Below are positions 42,408 through 52,394 of a DNA stretch of 64,000 bases, piece by piece. The stretch is from NCBI GenBank assembly GCA_031394735.1, contig JANMXI010000308.1, forward strand, positions 1-64,000, written 5' to 3'. Position numbers and translations under genes: made by a program. Position 1 is the first letter of the stretch. Every line of letters starts with the position of its first letter. Source of the DNA: TMP-86 sp031394735 (GTDB lineage Bacteria; Pseudomonadota; Gammaproteobacteria; Steroidobacterales; Steroidobacteraceae). The notes under the pieces were generated by a model. It was not told the DNA's origin. It worked only from the letters and a program-made list of their open reading frames with translations, and made no database searches.

Positions 42408-43744
42408 TGGAGTCGCTCGATCAGTGGATCGACCGGCAATATCAACGGTCGGCGGCCGGAATGCAGATGAGCATCTCAGCGCTCAAGGTGATCAAGGCAC
42501 GACCGGGTTTTGCGCAGACCGTCGTGCCCAGGCGAGGTTCAGTCGTCGCCTCGCCGGTGCCTGCGTCTTACGATCCCGATCCGGATTACTTCTTTCATTG
42601 GTATCGCGATTCCGCCGTCACTATCGATTCATTGCGGCTCCTGGCGCTGGACGGCACTGTCGGGAAAAGCGCGCTCGAACAATTCACCGACTTCGTGCGA
42701 TTCAGCCTGTCACTGGAGGGGCTGGACGGACGCATCCTCGTCGATGCGCCGGCGTGGCGCGGCCGCGTCGCACCGGACTTCGTGAAGTTCCTGCGCGACG
42801 ATGCGGATCTGGCCGCCGTCCACGGCGATCGCATCGCGGCGGAGACTCGCGTCAACGCCGATGGCAGCCTGGATATTTCGAGCTGGCCGCGACCGCAGAA
42901 CGACGGGCCGCCGATGCGCGCGCTCACGCTGATGCGCTGGTCGCGTCACTTCAAATTCAACCCTGAACTCGATGCCGCAGTGAGTTCATTGTTGCGCGCA
43001 GATCTCGCCTTCTCGCGTCGGCACTGGAACGGCCATTGCTACGATATCTGGGAAGAGGAAAAAGGCCGGCATTACTATGCGTTGCGTCTGTGCGCGGCCG
43101 CGCTGGAGGAAGGCGATGCCTGGTTGGCCGCGCGCGGATTTGCCGAGGAGGCGAGGGCGTGCCGGGACGCGGCGCAGGCCATCCGGCCGGTGCTGGACTC
43201 CTTCTGGCTGCCCACGGAAGGCTACTATCGCTCGCGCATTCTGGAATCGGGAGTTCGTTCCACCAAGGAACTGGACATCTCGGTGATCCTGGCGGCGATC
43301 CATGCCGACGGCAAAGGCGGCGCCGAGTGCGGCGAGGATCCGTGCATGCTCGCCACCTTGTCGCGGCTGGAAGCGCTGTTCGATTCCGAGTACGCCATCA
43401 ATCAGGGTCGCGCGCCTGGACGCGGACCGGCGATGGGTCGATATCTCGGTGATGTCTACTATTCCGGTGGCGCCTATTTCTTCTCGACCCTCGGGGCGGC
43501 CGAGTTCTGCTTTCGTGCCGCACTACAGGGCGATGGCTCGTCATCGTTTGTCGAGCGCGGCGACGCCTATCTTGAAACCGTGCGGGCCTTCACCCCTGAC
43601 ACCGGCGATTTGTCCGAGCAGTTCGACAAAAGCACCGGTGTGCAGACATCGGCAAAGCACCTGGCGTGGAGCTATGCGGCTTTCATATCCTGTGTGGTGG
43701 CGCGGCGCTCTGCGTTTCAGGTTCATTCACGACGCGATCGGTAG
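42407..43744 (+). CDS. GH15 family glucoamylase/glucodextranase-like protein
   Basis: A 445-residue GH15 enzyme, (alpha/alpha)6 barrel, inverting exo-glucosidase family. Signature stretches are YFFHWYRDSAVTIDSLRLLA, the catalytic-acid region HCYDIWEEEKGRHYYALRLC, KELDISVILAAIH and the base region GDLSEQFDKSTGVQTSAKHL. GH15 enzymes act on alpha-linked glucose; its coupling to a beta-1,2-glucan operon leaves the true substrate open. No signal peptide is seen, as for its two operon partners. The ATG at 42407 overlaps the GH144 stop. Its last 62 bases overlap the convergent NdvB gene. Confidence 0.85.
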   Translation: MESLDQWIDRQYQRSAAGMQMSISALKVIKARPGFAQTVVPRRGSVVASPVPASYDPDPDYFFHWYRDSAVTIDSLRLLALDGTVGKSALEQFTDFVRFSLSLEGLDGRILVDAPAWRGRVAPDFVKFLRDDADLAAVHGDRIAAETRVNADGSLDISSWPRPQNDGPPMRALTLMRWSRHFKFNPELDAAVSSLLRADLAFSRRHWNGHCYDIWEEEKGRHYYALRLCAAALEEGDAWLAARGFAEEARACRDAAQAIRPVLDSFWLPTEGYYRSRILESGVRSTKELDISVILAAIHADGKGGAECGEDPCMLATLSRLEALFDSEYAINQGRAPGRGPAMGRYLGDVYYSGGAYFFSTLGAAEFCFRAALQGDGSSSFVERGDAYLETVRAFTPDTGDLSEQFDKSTGVQTSAKHLAWSYAAFISCVVARRSAFQVHSRRDR

Positions 43745-46700
43745 ATCCGAGCGTCAACTGCACCCGATGCACGGCGCCGTCATCCTGCAAACGGAGGGTG
43801 GAGTCATTCGGCGCCAGAAGCTGGCCATCGAGGACTGTCGACACGATGCCGCCACTGACGGCGTCCGGATTCGCTACGACGATGTCGTAGCGCGCGGAGC
43901 GGTAGTGGAAGGTGATCTCAAATCCGGGCCACGCAGTCGGAATGCACGGCGCCATCAACAGTTGGTCTCCCTGCAGATTGAATCCCAGAATGCTCTCAAG
44001 ACCAGCGCGATACAGCCATCCGGCTGCGCCCGTGTACCAGGTCCATCCCGCGCGTCCCACATGCGGTGCAACGGAGTAGACATCGGCCGCCACCGCGTAG
44101 GCCTCGGCCTTGTAACGCCGCAGGCCATTGCGAGTGCTCGTATGATTGACCGGATTGAGCAACGAGAATAATCCCGCCGCCTTGTCGCCTTGACCCAATC
44201 GGGCAAATGCGATCACCGACCAGGTGGCTGCGTGCGTGTACTGTCCGCCATTCTCCCGCAATCCCGGCGGATAGCCTTTGATATAACCCGGGTCTTGAGG
44301 GGTGGCATCGAACGGTGGCGCGAACAGCAGCGCCAGCCGATCGGCTCGCCGGATGAGCTGCGAATCGACGGCGGCCATGGCAGCCTGCGCACGTCCAGGA
44401 TCTGCGGCGCCGGAGATCACCGACCATGACTGTGCAATCGAATCGATACGGCATTCATCGCTGGCGGCGGACCCCAAGGCGGTGCCATCGTCGTAGTAGC
44501 CACGCCGATACCAACCGCCATCCCATGCGTTTTGCTCCAACGCCACACGAAGCGCCTCAGCAGTCTCACGCCACTGGGTGGCGCGCAGCGTCTCGCCGCG
44601 CGCGTCGGCAAACGGAGCAAACGCGCTCAGTGCGGTATGCAAAAACCATCCGAGCCACACGCTCTCGCCGCGGCCGTGTTCGCCGACTCGATTCATGCCA
44701 TCGTTCCAGTCGCCGGTTCCGAACAGCGGCAGACCATGGGGCCCGATCGCAAGACTTGTCTCCAAACCGCGCGCGCAATGCTCAAAGAAGCTCGCGGACT
44801 CATCGGCAGGACGAGGTTCGAAAAATGCATCGTGCTCGCCGTTCTGCAGCAGAGCGCCCTCGATGTAGGCGACATCCTCATCCAGCAGGGCGTGGTCGCC
44901 GGTGACTTTTAAATAGTGTGCGGCCGCAACCCCGAGCCAGATGCGATCGTCGGCGATGCGTGTACGCACGCCCTGGCCGGCCGGCGGCAACCACCAGTGC
45001 TGCACGTCACCTTGCACGAACTGGCGCCCCGCGGCGCGCAGCAGGTGTTCGCGAGTGAGCGCTGGTTGGGCGATGGCGAGCGCCATGCCATCCTGCAACT
45101 GATCCCGGAAGCCGTAGGCGCCGCTGGCCTGGTAGAACGCCGATCGCGCCCAGATCCGGCAGGCCAGCGTCTGATACAGCAGCCAACGATTGAGCATGAT
45201 ATCCATCGATCGATCCGGCGTCTTAACCTGCACCCTGCCCAGCGTCCGGTCCCAATGATGGATGACCGTCTGCAGTTCCGCGTCGAGGTTGGCTGCGCGA
45301 TAGCGCACCACCAGAGTCTGTGCATCCGCGGCGCACGCCGCTTCGCCGAGCAGAAACAGGACATCCCGCGTCTCGCCCGGCGCGAGGTCCAACGCAGCCT
45401 GCAAAGCGGCGCAGGGATCGAGGCCGGCGCCGGTTCTCTTCGACATCGGCTGCCTGCCCATCAGGCAATCCGGACGATCGAGTCTGCCGTGACGGCCCAG
45501 AAATTCGCGTCGGTCCGCGGTCCATTGCGATTGCTTCCCACCGAGGTCGGCGAATGCAACGCGCGAACCGAAGACTGCATTCCAGGGATTGCGCGCGAAC
45601 AGAGCGCCGGTCTGGGGGTCGATCTCGGAGACGATATGCGGCGCCGATGCGCCGCGCGCGGTGCCGAGCACCCATTCCACATACGCGGTGACCGACAGTC
45701 GTCGTCGACGTTGAGCGGAGTTCCCGACTCTCAAGCGGCAGATCTTGACGGAGTCGGTCAAGGGGACGAAGCACAACAACTCGAGCGCGATCTCATGGCT
45801 GGTATGCGAAAAGCGGCTGTAGCCTTGCCCGTGTTGCGCGCAGTACGGCGCCGACGGCTCGCGCACCGGCGACAGGGTCGGACCCCACAGGGCGCCGGTT
45901 TCCTCGTCGCGCACGTACAGCACTTCGCCCGGCCGGTCGGTGACGGGGTCATTGCTCCATTGCGTCAGCTGATTTTCGCGGCTGTTGACCGACCAGGTAT
46001 ATCCCGACCCTTCAGCGGCGATTTGAAATCCGAAGTGGGGGTTGGCGATGACGTTGATCCACGGCGCCGGCGTTGGCTGTTCGGCACTCAGGTGCGTCAC
46101 GTACTCGCGCCCGTCGGCTGAAAAGCCACCCAGCCCGTTGAAGAATTCCAACTGCGGCTGATCCGCCGCGAGCGGCTGCACCTCCGGCATGGTGCGCTCG
46201 GGACGCGAACCCCGCGCAGCACTGCGCGAGTTCCGACGCCGCTCGAGCTGCTCGGCGATGCTGCCGCGTTGCCCCACAAAGACCACGCGCGCGGCGGCAC
46301 TGAGCACTGCGCGCGTGTCGGCGGCGAGCAGGTCACTTCGCAGCACGTACACCGATCCACTGGTTCCGTGAGGGTCGGTTCCGGGACGCGATTGACTCAT
46401 CCGCACCAGGGTCTCGACCGCATTTTGCAGATCCTGAACGTAGGACGGGCCGCGTTCATTCAAGATGACCAGATCCACCGCCAGTTGCTTGAGCCGCCAG
46501 TATTCATGTGCCTGCAGCAGCTGGCGTGCAATGCCGATATCTTCGAGATGATCGATGCGCAACAGGACGATGGGAAGATCGCCGGAGATGCCCTGCGTCC
46601 ACAGAGCTGCCGCGGAACTTCCGCCGCGTTGGATGACTTCCGCTGACGGGCGCATGGAGGCATCTGAGTACAGCAGCAGCCCGGCGATCTGTTGGAACAG

Positions 46701-49700
46701 ATTGGCTTCCTCGGCGGTGATGCCCAGATGCCGCAATTGCACCTGACCCTGTGTCCACGCCAGCGTAGCCGCGCGCTGGAACGCATTTGAGTCGTGGTGT
46801 TTGTCGTACAGATCCAGCGCACCTGCGCGTGTGTCGCTGACTGCGGTCCAGTAGGTGACGCGTGCAGTGGCGCCGGGCGGTATTCGAATCCGATAGCGCA
46901 GCGCGAACACCGGGTCGAGCACCGTGCCTTCCGAATTGGAAAGCCGGCGCCCGTCTTCAAGCACCGCCGGGGAGTGGATTTCATTGCCACGCCCCAGGAA
47001 TCGCGCACGGTCGGTTTCGAACTCCACGGCGCCCAGGGTTTGACCTTCCACCACGGCGTGATGCGAGACCCAGACTTCAGCCTCGTGAGGGTCGCGCCGC
47101 CGCCGCGTCGCGAGCAGCAGCGCGCTCTTGGACAGGAACTGCGTTTGCACGAACATTTTGGAGAAAGCGGGATGCGCTGCAAACGCCGCGGGCGTTGCCA
47201 GCACGAGTTCACTGTAAGAGGTTACCTCGACGTCGCGGTTGTCGCCGCTGCTGTTGGTAATCGACACGCGGCGCACTTCGGCGTCATCCTCGGGAGAGAC
47301 GACCACGTGCAGCGCCGTCGTGAACACGCCGTCGGTTCGGATGACCTCGACACGATCCTCGGTGAATGTGGCCTCGTAGCTGTCAGGTTCGGCGCCGGTG
47401 GGCTGAAAGCCCGCCGACCATACCGCGCCTTGTGCGATATCGCGCAGAAAAATATAGCTGCCCCGATCATCGCGAGTCGTATCCTCGTGCCATTGCGTGA
47501 CCGCAAGACCGCGCCATCGGCTGTACCCGGACGCGGCGCTGGTCAGCATGACGGTGTAGCGGCCGTTGGACAGCAAGTGAGTCTGCGGAGTCGCGTCCGC
47601 CACGTCGCGCAGCCGCCGAACATGCGGCACTTGCGCATCGCTGCTGTCGGCGCTGTCGGTCATACCCTCGATGCGCGGATAGGTGACCGACAGATCGCGC
47701 GGCGTGCGTTCCTGAAGCAGCAATTCGGTGGCGCGGATCGCCGGCTCGTCATGAAAGCGCGCGCGCATGCGGCCGTCGAACAAGACATTGGCAAGCGCGA
47801 CGATGCTCATCCCCTGGTGATGAGCCATGTAGGCACGCACCGTCACGAAGTCCGCACCTTCGGGAAGCCGCGAGCGCGTGTAGTCGAGCGCTTCGTAGAA
47901 GCCATAGCGGCCACGGGCGCCAAGCGCCGCAATCCGCTCGAAATTCCGCGCCGCCGCTGGTGGGTCCACCATCGCGGCCAGTGCCGTTGCGTACGGCGCG
48001 ATGACCAGGTTGTCGCTCAAACCACGTTTCAATCCCAACCCGGGAACGCCGAAGTTGGAATACTGGTAAGTGAACTCTTGATCGCGCGCGCTGTAGGCAG
48101 ATTCGGAAATTCCCCACGGAACGCCGTTCGATTCGCCGTAGGCAATCTGACGCTGCACGATCAGACGGTTGGTCTGTTCGAGCAGACTTCCGGCCGGCGC
48201 GCGCATGACGAGGGAGGGCATCAGGTATTCGAACATCGACCCGGACCACGAAATCAGTGCCGCGCCATTTCCTACCGGCGTGACCTCGCGCCCCAATCGA
48301 AACCAATGCCGGGTCGGTACATCGTTTTTCGCAATGGCGAAAAGGCTCGTTAACCGCGCCTCCGAGGCCAGCAGGTCATAACAACTCGGGTCGAGCGATC
48401 CGTCGACCGCGTTGTAGCCGATGGACAGGAGGCGGCGTACCGGGTCGAGCAGAAAATCGAATTCCATCGCCATCGCCAGCTGCCGTGCGTCCGCTTCGAT
48501 GGCCAGGAGTCGGGCGTCCAACGCGGCTCTCGTCGCGATGGGCATGCCGGCATCGAGGTCGAGGCTGTGCATGGCGCGGCGTGCGGCATCCGCCCAGAAC
48601 AACAGGTCCTCATGCGCAGCGTCGGGGTGTTCCGCGGCAAGTGCCTGTGCGCCATCGACCAGGTTGGCCACAATGCCGGTCCGCAAGATCGACTGCTCGC
48701 CTGCGCGCTTGCCGGCGGCATTGCTGTTCAGGTCCGTGGCCAATGCACTCAGCAGATCCTCGAGTTGGGCGTGGGTGATGGGCTGATCACGCTGCTCGTC
48801 GGGGAGGGCCTGCAACGCCTCGCGCATTAATAGCAGTGCGTCTCGGGTGCCGGCAATTCCCGCCGCGCCGTCCAACGGCAGGCCGACCCAGCCGCGGCAG
48901 GAATTGGCCACCGCGATCAGATGGGCCGCCAGATTGCCGCTGTCGACCGTGGACACATACTGCGGATCGAGCGGGCGCAGGTCGCGCGTGTCATACCAAT
49001 TGTAAAAGTGTCCGCGGAAGCGTTGCAGTCGGCGCATCGTGGCCAACGTCTTTTCCAGGCGGGTGATCGTCTCCACTGTATCGATCCAGCCGAAATCGCG
49101 AGCGCTGATGGCGCACAGCAGATACAACCCCATGTTGGTCGGCGACGTGCGGTTGGCAATGACGGCGCGCGGATCTTCCTGAAAGTTGTCCGGCGGCAGG
49201 CAATTTTCCAGCGGCGTCACAAAGGTTTCAAAGTAACGCCAGGTGCGGCGTGCCACCAGCCGCAGGGCCAGTGCGTCTGCAGCATCCACGCGAATTCGTC
49301 CTGCGACCAATGGCGATCGACTGATCCGTTGCGCAACGGCGGGGGCTGCCAGCCAGGACACGACGAACGGCATGGCGACCCACCAGGTATGAGTGCCGGC
49401 TGCGCCAATGGCGATCAACGCGACGACCGCGAGTGCGACGCTTGCGCCCATTCGCCGATACGCGCCCGGCAGATCGAGGCGCTCGGTGAGCTGCGCTTGA
49501 GCCGCCGTCACCCATTCGAGCAAATTGCGTTTGCTGACGAACAGCCGGAATAGTGTTCGTGCGATCGCATCTGTCATCAGCCAGGCCTGATGCGCAAGAA
49601 ACATCACCGCAAACAGGGTTTGCAGCAGGGCAGTGAGGGCATCCCCGCGCAGCACGCGAAGATGGCTGCCGGCCACAAGACCACGGCGTCGCGGGAAAAC

Positions 49701-52280
49701 AGCGGCGATCACGGGAATCGATGCCGGAAGCGCAAGGCCGATGAGCAGGAAGCCTGTCCACAGCAACGAGCAGGGCAGGGGCAGGAGCCATCCGCCGATC
49801 AGCGCCGCAACGCAGCCCGGTGCGGACAGCGTCCGTCGCAGGTTGTCGAGCATTTTCCAGCGCCCGATGAGCGGTAGCGAGCCGCTGCCGCTGCGTCCCA
49901 GATCGCGTCGGCCCATAATCCACGGCAGCAATTGCCAATCGCCGCGCGCCCACCGGTGTGCACGCGCCGCCGCCACGTCGTAGCGCGCTGGAAATTCTTC
50001 GACGACCTCGATGTCGGAGACGAGCCCGGCCCGCGCGTAGGTTCCCTCGAACAGATCGTGGCTCAACAAGGAGCCGTCCGGCACCCGGCCCGCAAGCGCG
50101 CTTTCGAAGGCGTCCAGATCGTAGATCCCCTTGCCGGCGTACGAGCCCTCCCCAAACAGATCCTGGTATACGTCCGACACGGCTGAGTCGTAGGGGTCGA
50201 TCCCCGTCATGCTGGAGCAGACGCGCTGAAATGCGGAGCCTTCGCGTCCGATGGGCAGCGACAACGTGACGCGCGGCTGCAGCACCGCATAGCCGGAGAC
50301 GATGCGGCCTGTGCTTGCGTCGAAGCCGGGTTGATTGAGCGGATGCGCCAGCTTTCCGATCAAACGTCGCACCGACTCGCGCGGCAGTCGCGTATCGGCA
50401 TCGACGGTGATCACGTAGCGAATGCCGGACGGAGATGCCGGCGAGTTTCCGCCGCGATCGATGAAGCCGGTGTCGAGGGCGCCGCGCAACAGCCGGTTGA
50501 GTTCGTGCAACTTGCCGCGTTTACGCTCCCAACCCATCCAGCATTGCTCGGTGTCACTCCATTGACGGCGACGGTGGAACAGGTAAAAGCGTTCGCCCAC
50601 CGAGGAAGGCCCATGCAACCGGTTCAGGCGCGCAATTCCGGCTGCCGCCAACGTCTGCAGCTTGAGATCGGACTCCGCGGTTTCGGTTGCGGCATCGGTC
50701 CAATCCGACAGCAACGCGAAGTGAATGTCGCCGCCTGCCGAGGCCAGGTAGTGCACCTCGAGGCGTTCGAGCTGGGTTTCGAGCGCGGCGGGCGTTGTCA
50801 GCATCATGGGAACGACCACCATGCTGCGTAGCTCCGCCGGAATGCCGTCCGGCAATGCCAGTGCAGGGAGAAGTGTGGCGCCGACGCCGGTTGTCACCGC
50901 GCGATTGATCATCGCCATCGCCATGTCGGAGGCGGGAATCACGCCCAGCAGCGCCATCAGTGCCAGCCGCAGTCCCTCGATCCCCAGGTAGTGGAGAGTC
51001 AGGATCGGCAGGGCGAGCAAGGTGCCCGACAACACGATGACGGCACCCATGTAACCGGCCGGACCGAGCGCGATGTTCATGCGCTTCAGCCAATCGGTGT
51101 TCGGCGGCTTGAAACCGATGGAACGCGCAAAAGCGACTCGTCCTGCGGCAAGCAGATAGTGTCCCGGATCACGCTCCTGCAACGACTCCTCTGGCGCCGT
51201 AGCGGTCGCGGCGATCAACAGACGCGCAATGTCGAGTTCGGTGTAGGTGGAGCTGCGCGCCAGCCGTTCGATCTGACTTCGATACAGATTGCGACTCGGA
51301 AAATCCATGGCCGCGAAATCGCTTCCTGACCGTAGGACCTCGTCGACGAGACTGACGTCTTCGAAAAAATCGGGCCAGTTGACTTCCGACACGAGGCGCA
51401 TGCTGGTGATGATGTTGCGCACCGTGACATTGGATGCGCCTTGACGCTGATGCTCGTCGTGCACCATCTGTTCCGCCGTCGTCCCTTGGGCTTCCAGATG
51501 CTGCTCGAGCCACGTCAACGCCGGCGTCACGCGCGGGTCCTGGTCACGGAGGCGCTTCACCAGCTGCACGATGAACGAATTCGACAGCCGCGCGGCATCC
51601 TGATGACGCACCAGCAGCGCCTGCACATCAAGGCCAGCGCCATCGACGCCCAGCAACTGGTCCGCAACCTGATCCGCATCCAGGCGCGCGCTACGACCGC
51701 TGCGGATCCGAACCGCGGCACGTCGCAGGTTTTCCACCAGGACCACGCGCAGCGTGATGGCGATGGCCCACAGCTCACCGATGGTCAACGGTTGAACTGT
51801 TTGATAGGCGCGCACGAAGCGCCGTAGTGTCAGCGGATCGAAGCGGCTGTCGCTGTGGGCTACGCACGCCCAGGCCATGCCGAAGACTCGCGGATATCCG
51901 ATCAGCGGCCCATTGGCGAGTTTTGGCAACTGCCGGTAGTACCGCGCGGGAAGATCGTTCTTGATCTGCCGGATCTGCTCATCGATCAGGTGGTAGTTGT
52001 CCAACAGCCATTCGGCCGCCGGCGTGATCGTATGGTCGGCCGCAGCCGTTGCGCCAATTTCGCGGTAGGCGCTCAGCAGCGTACGTTCGTTGTCGCTGAG
52101 TCGTTCATTCAGCGAACTGCGGCGTGGTGGGTTCGCGGTGACCGTCTGGGCCAGTGCCAGGCTGATCGCGTGTTGTTCGAGTCGCTCGGTGCTGAACAGC
52201 TCTTCGCGAATCAATTCGTCCGTATTCCAGGCCGAGTTTGCAGAGTCGGCGCGAAAAAAGTTGCGAAGAAATGCCATCAT
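43683..52280 (-). CDS. ndvB: Cyclic beta-1,2-glucan synthase (NdvB/Cgs)
   Basis: A 2865-residue membrane enzyme, the usual length of NdvB/Cgs (about 2830-2870). It makes cyclic beta-1,2-glucan from UDP-glucose. The GT84 glucosyltransferase lies in the first 1000 residues: DADTRLPRESVRRL, GREGSAFQRV, RAHRWARGDWQLLPW near 777, and helices at about 430-510 and 830-1010. A glycoamylase-like domain (about 1260-1490) follows; in other Cgs this domain is the cyclising transglycosylase (GH189). The GH94-type phosphorylase region (about 1550-2830) sets chain length. The start is MMAFLRNFFRADSANSAW, ATG at 52280. The product goes to the periplasm in species with this gene and helps with osmotic adaptation. 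Confidence 0.93.
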   Translation of the reverse strand: MMAFLRNFFRADSANSAWNTDELIREELFSTERLEQHAISLALAQTVTANPPRRSSLNERLSDNERTLLSAYREIGATAAADHTITPAAEWLLDNYHLIDEQIRQIKNDLPARYYRQLPKLANGPLIGYPRVFGMAWACVAHSDSRFDPLTLRRFVRAYQTVQPLTIGELWAIAITLRVVLVENLRRAAVRIRSGRSARLDADQVADQLLGVDGAGLDVQALLVRHQDAARLSNSFIVQLVKRLRDQDPRVTPALTWLEQHLEAQGTTAEQMVHDEHQRQGASNVTVRNIITSMRLVSEVNWPDFFEDVSLVDEVLRSGSDFAAMDFPSRNLYRSQIERLARSSTYTELDIARLLIAATATAPEESLQERDPGHYLLAAGRVAFARSIGFKPPNTDWLKRMNIALGPAGYMGAVIVLSGTLLALPILTLHYLGIEGLRLALMALLGVIPASDMAMAMINRAVTTGVGATLLPALALPDGIPAELRSMVVVPMMLTTPAALETQLERLEVHYLASAGGDIHFALLSDWTDAATETAESDLKLQTLAAAGIARLNRLHGPSSVGERFYLFHRRRQWSDTEQCWMGWERKRGKLHELNRLLRGALDTGFIDRGGNSPASPSGIRYVITVDADTRLPRESVRRLIGKLAHPLNQPGFDASTGRIVSGYAVLQPRVTLSLPIGREGSAFQRVCSSMTGIDPYDSAVSDVYQDLFGEGSYAGKGIYDLDAFESALAGRVPDGSLLSHDLFEGTYARAGLVSDIEVVEEFPARYDVAAARAHRWARGDWQLLPWIMGRRDLGRSGSGSLPLIGRWKMLDNLRRTLSAPGCVAALIGGWLLPLPCSLLWTGFLLIGLALPASIPVIAAVFPRRRGLVAGSHLRVLRGDALTALLQTLFAVMFLAHQAWLMTDAIARTLFRLFVSKRNLLEWVTAAQAQLTERLDLPGAYRRMGASVALAVVALIAIGAAGTHTWWVAMPFVVSWLAAPAVAQRISRSPLVAGRIRVDAADALALRLVARRTWRYFETFVTPLENCLPPDNFQEDPRAVIANRTSPTNMGLYLLCAISARDFGWIDTVETITRLEKTLATMRRLQRFRGHFYNWYDTRDLRPLDPQYVSTVDSGNLAAHLIAVANSCRGWVGLPLDGAAGIAGTRDALLLMREALQALPDEQRDQPITHAQLEDLLSALATDLNSNAAGKRAGEQSILRTGIVANLVDGAQALAAEHPDAAHEDLLFWADAARRAMHSLDLDAGMPIATRAALDARLLAIEADARQLAMAMEFDFLLDPVRRLLSIGYNAVDGSLDPSCYDLLASEARLTSLFAIAKNDVPTRHWFRLGREVTPVGNGAALISWSGSMFEYLMPSLVMRAPAGSLLEQTNRLIVQRQIAYGESNGVPWGISESAYSARDQEFTYQYSNFGVPGLGLKRGLSDNLVIAPYATALAAMVDPPAAARNFERIAALGARGRYGFYEALDYTRSRLPEGADFVTVRAYMAHHQGMSIVALANVLFDGRMRARFHDEPAIRATELLLQERTPRDLSVTYPRIEGMTDSADSSDAQVPHVRRLRDVADATPQTHLLSNGRYTVMLTSAASGYSRWRGLAVTQWHEDTTRDDRGSYIFLRDIAQGAVWSAGFQPTGAEPDSYEATFTEDRVEVIRTDGVFTTALHVVVSPEDDAEVRRVSITNSSGDNRDVEVTSYSELVLATPAAFAAHPAFSKMFVQTQFLSKSALLLATRRRRDPHEAEVWVSHHAVVEGQTLGAVEFETDRARFLGRGNEIHSPAVLEDGRRLSNSEGTVLDPVFALRYRIRIPPGATARVTYWTAVSDTRAGALDLYDKHHDSNAFQRAATLAWTQGQVQLRHLGITAEEANLFQQIAGLLLYSDASMRPSAEVIQRGGSSAAALWTQGISGDLPIVLLRIDHLEDIGIARQLLQAHEYWRLKQLAVDLVILNERGPSYVQDLQNAVETLVRMSQSRPGTDPHGTSGSVYVLRSDLLAADTRAVLSAAARVVFVGQRGSIAEQLERRRNSRSAARGSRPERTMPEVQPLAADQPQLEFFNGLGGFSADGREYVTHLSAEQPTPAPWINVIANPHFGFQIAAEGSGYTWSVNSRENQLTQWSNDPVTDRPGEVLYVRDEETGALWGPTLSPVREPSAPYCAQHGQGYSRFSHTSHEIALELLCFVPLTDSVKICRLRVGNSAQRRRRLSVTAYVEWVLGTARGASAPHIVSEIDPQTGALFARNPWNAVFGSRVAFADLGGKQSQWTADRREFLGRHGRLDRPDCLMGRQPMSKRTGAGLDPCAALQAALDLAPGETRDVLFLLGEAACAADAQTLVVRYRAANLDAELQTVIHHWDRTLGRVQVKTPDRSMDIMLNRWLLYQTLACRIWARSAFYQASGAYGFRDQLQDGMALAIAQPALTREHLLRAAGRQFVQGDVQHWWLPPAGQGVRTRIADDRIWLGVAAAHYLKVTGDHALLDEDVAYIEGALLQNGEHDAFFEPRPADESASFFEHCARGLETSLAIGPHGLPLFGTGDWNDGMNRVGEHGRGESVWLGWFLHTALSAFAPFADARGETLRATQWRETAEALRVALEQNAWDGGWYRRGYYDDGTALGSAASDECRIDSIAQSWSVISGAADPGRAQAAMAAVDSQLIRRADRLALLFAPPFDATPQDPGYIKGYPPGLRENGGQYTHAATWSVIAFARLGQGDKAAGLFSLLNPVNHTSTRNGLRRYKAEAYAVAADVYSVAPHVGRAGWTWYTGAAGWLYRAGLESILGFNLQGDQLLMAPCIPTAWPGFEITFHYRSARYDIVVANPDAVSGGIVSTVLDGQLLAPNDSTLRLQDDGAVHRVQLTLGSTDRVVNEPETQSAAPPHRI

Positions 52281-52394
52281 CGGCGTGCAGGATACGCGCG
52301 AGGTGGCTCGCGGGATGTACGGTGGCGCACATAGACTCCAGCATCCTGACATCGGTCACGGAAAATGGGGTGCTCGAACGGAGACAATGGGCGG

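Noticed and set aside
46794..48353. A 519-codon plus-strand open frame opposite ndvB
   Set aside because: It is antisense to the conserved glycoamylase and GH94 regions of ndvB and has no recognisable domain.
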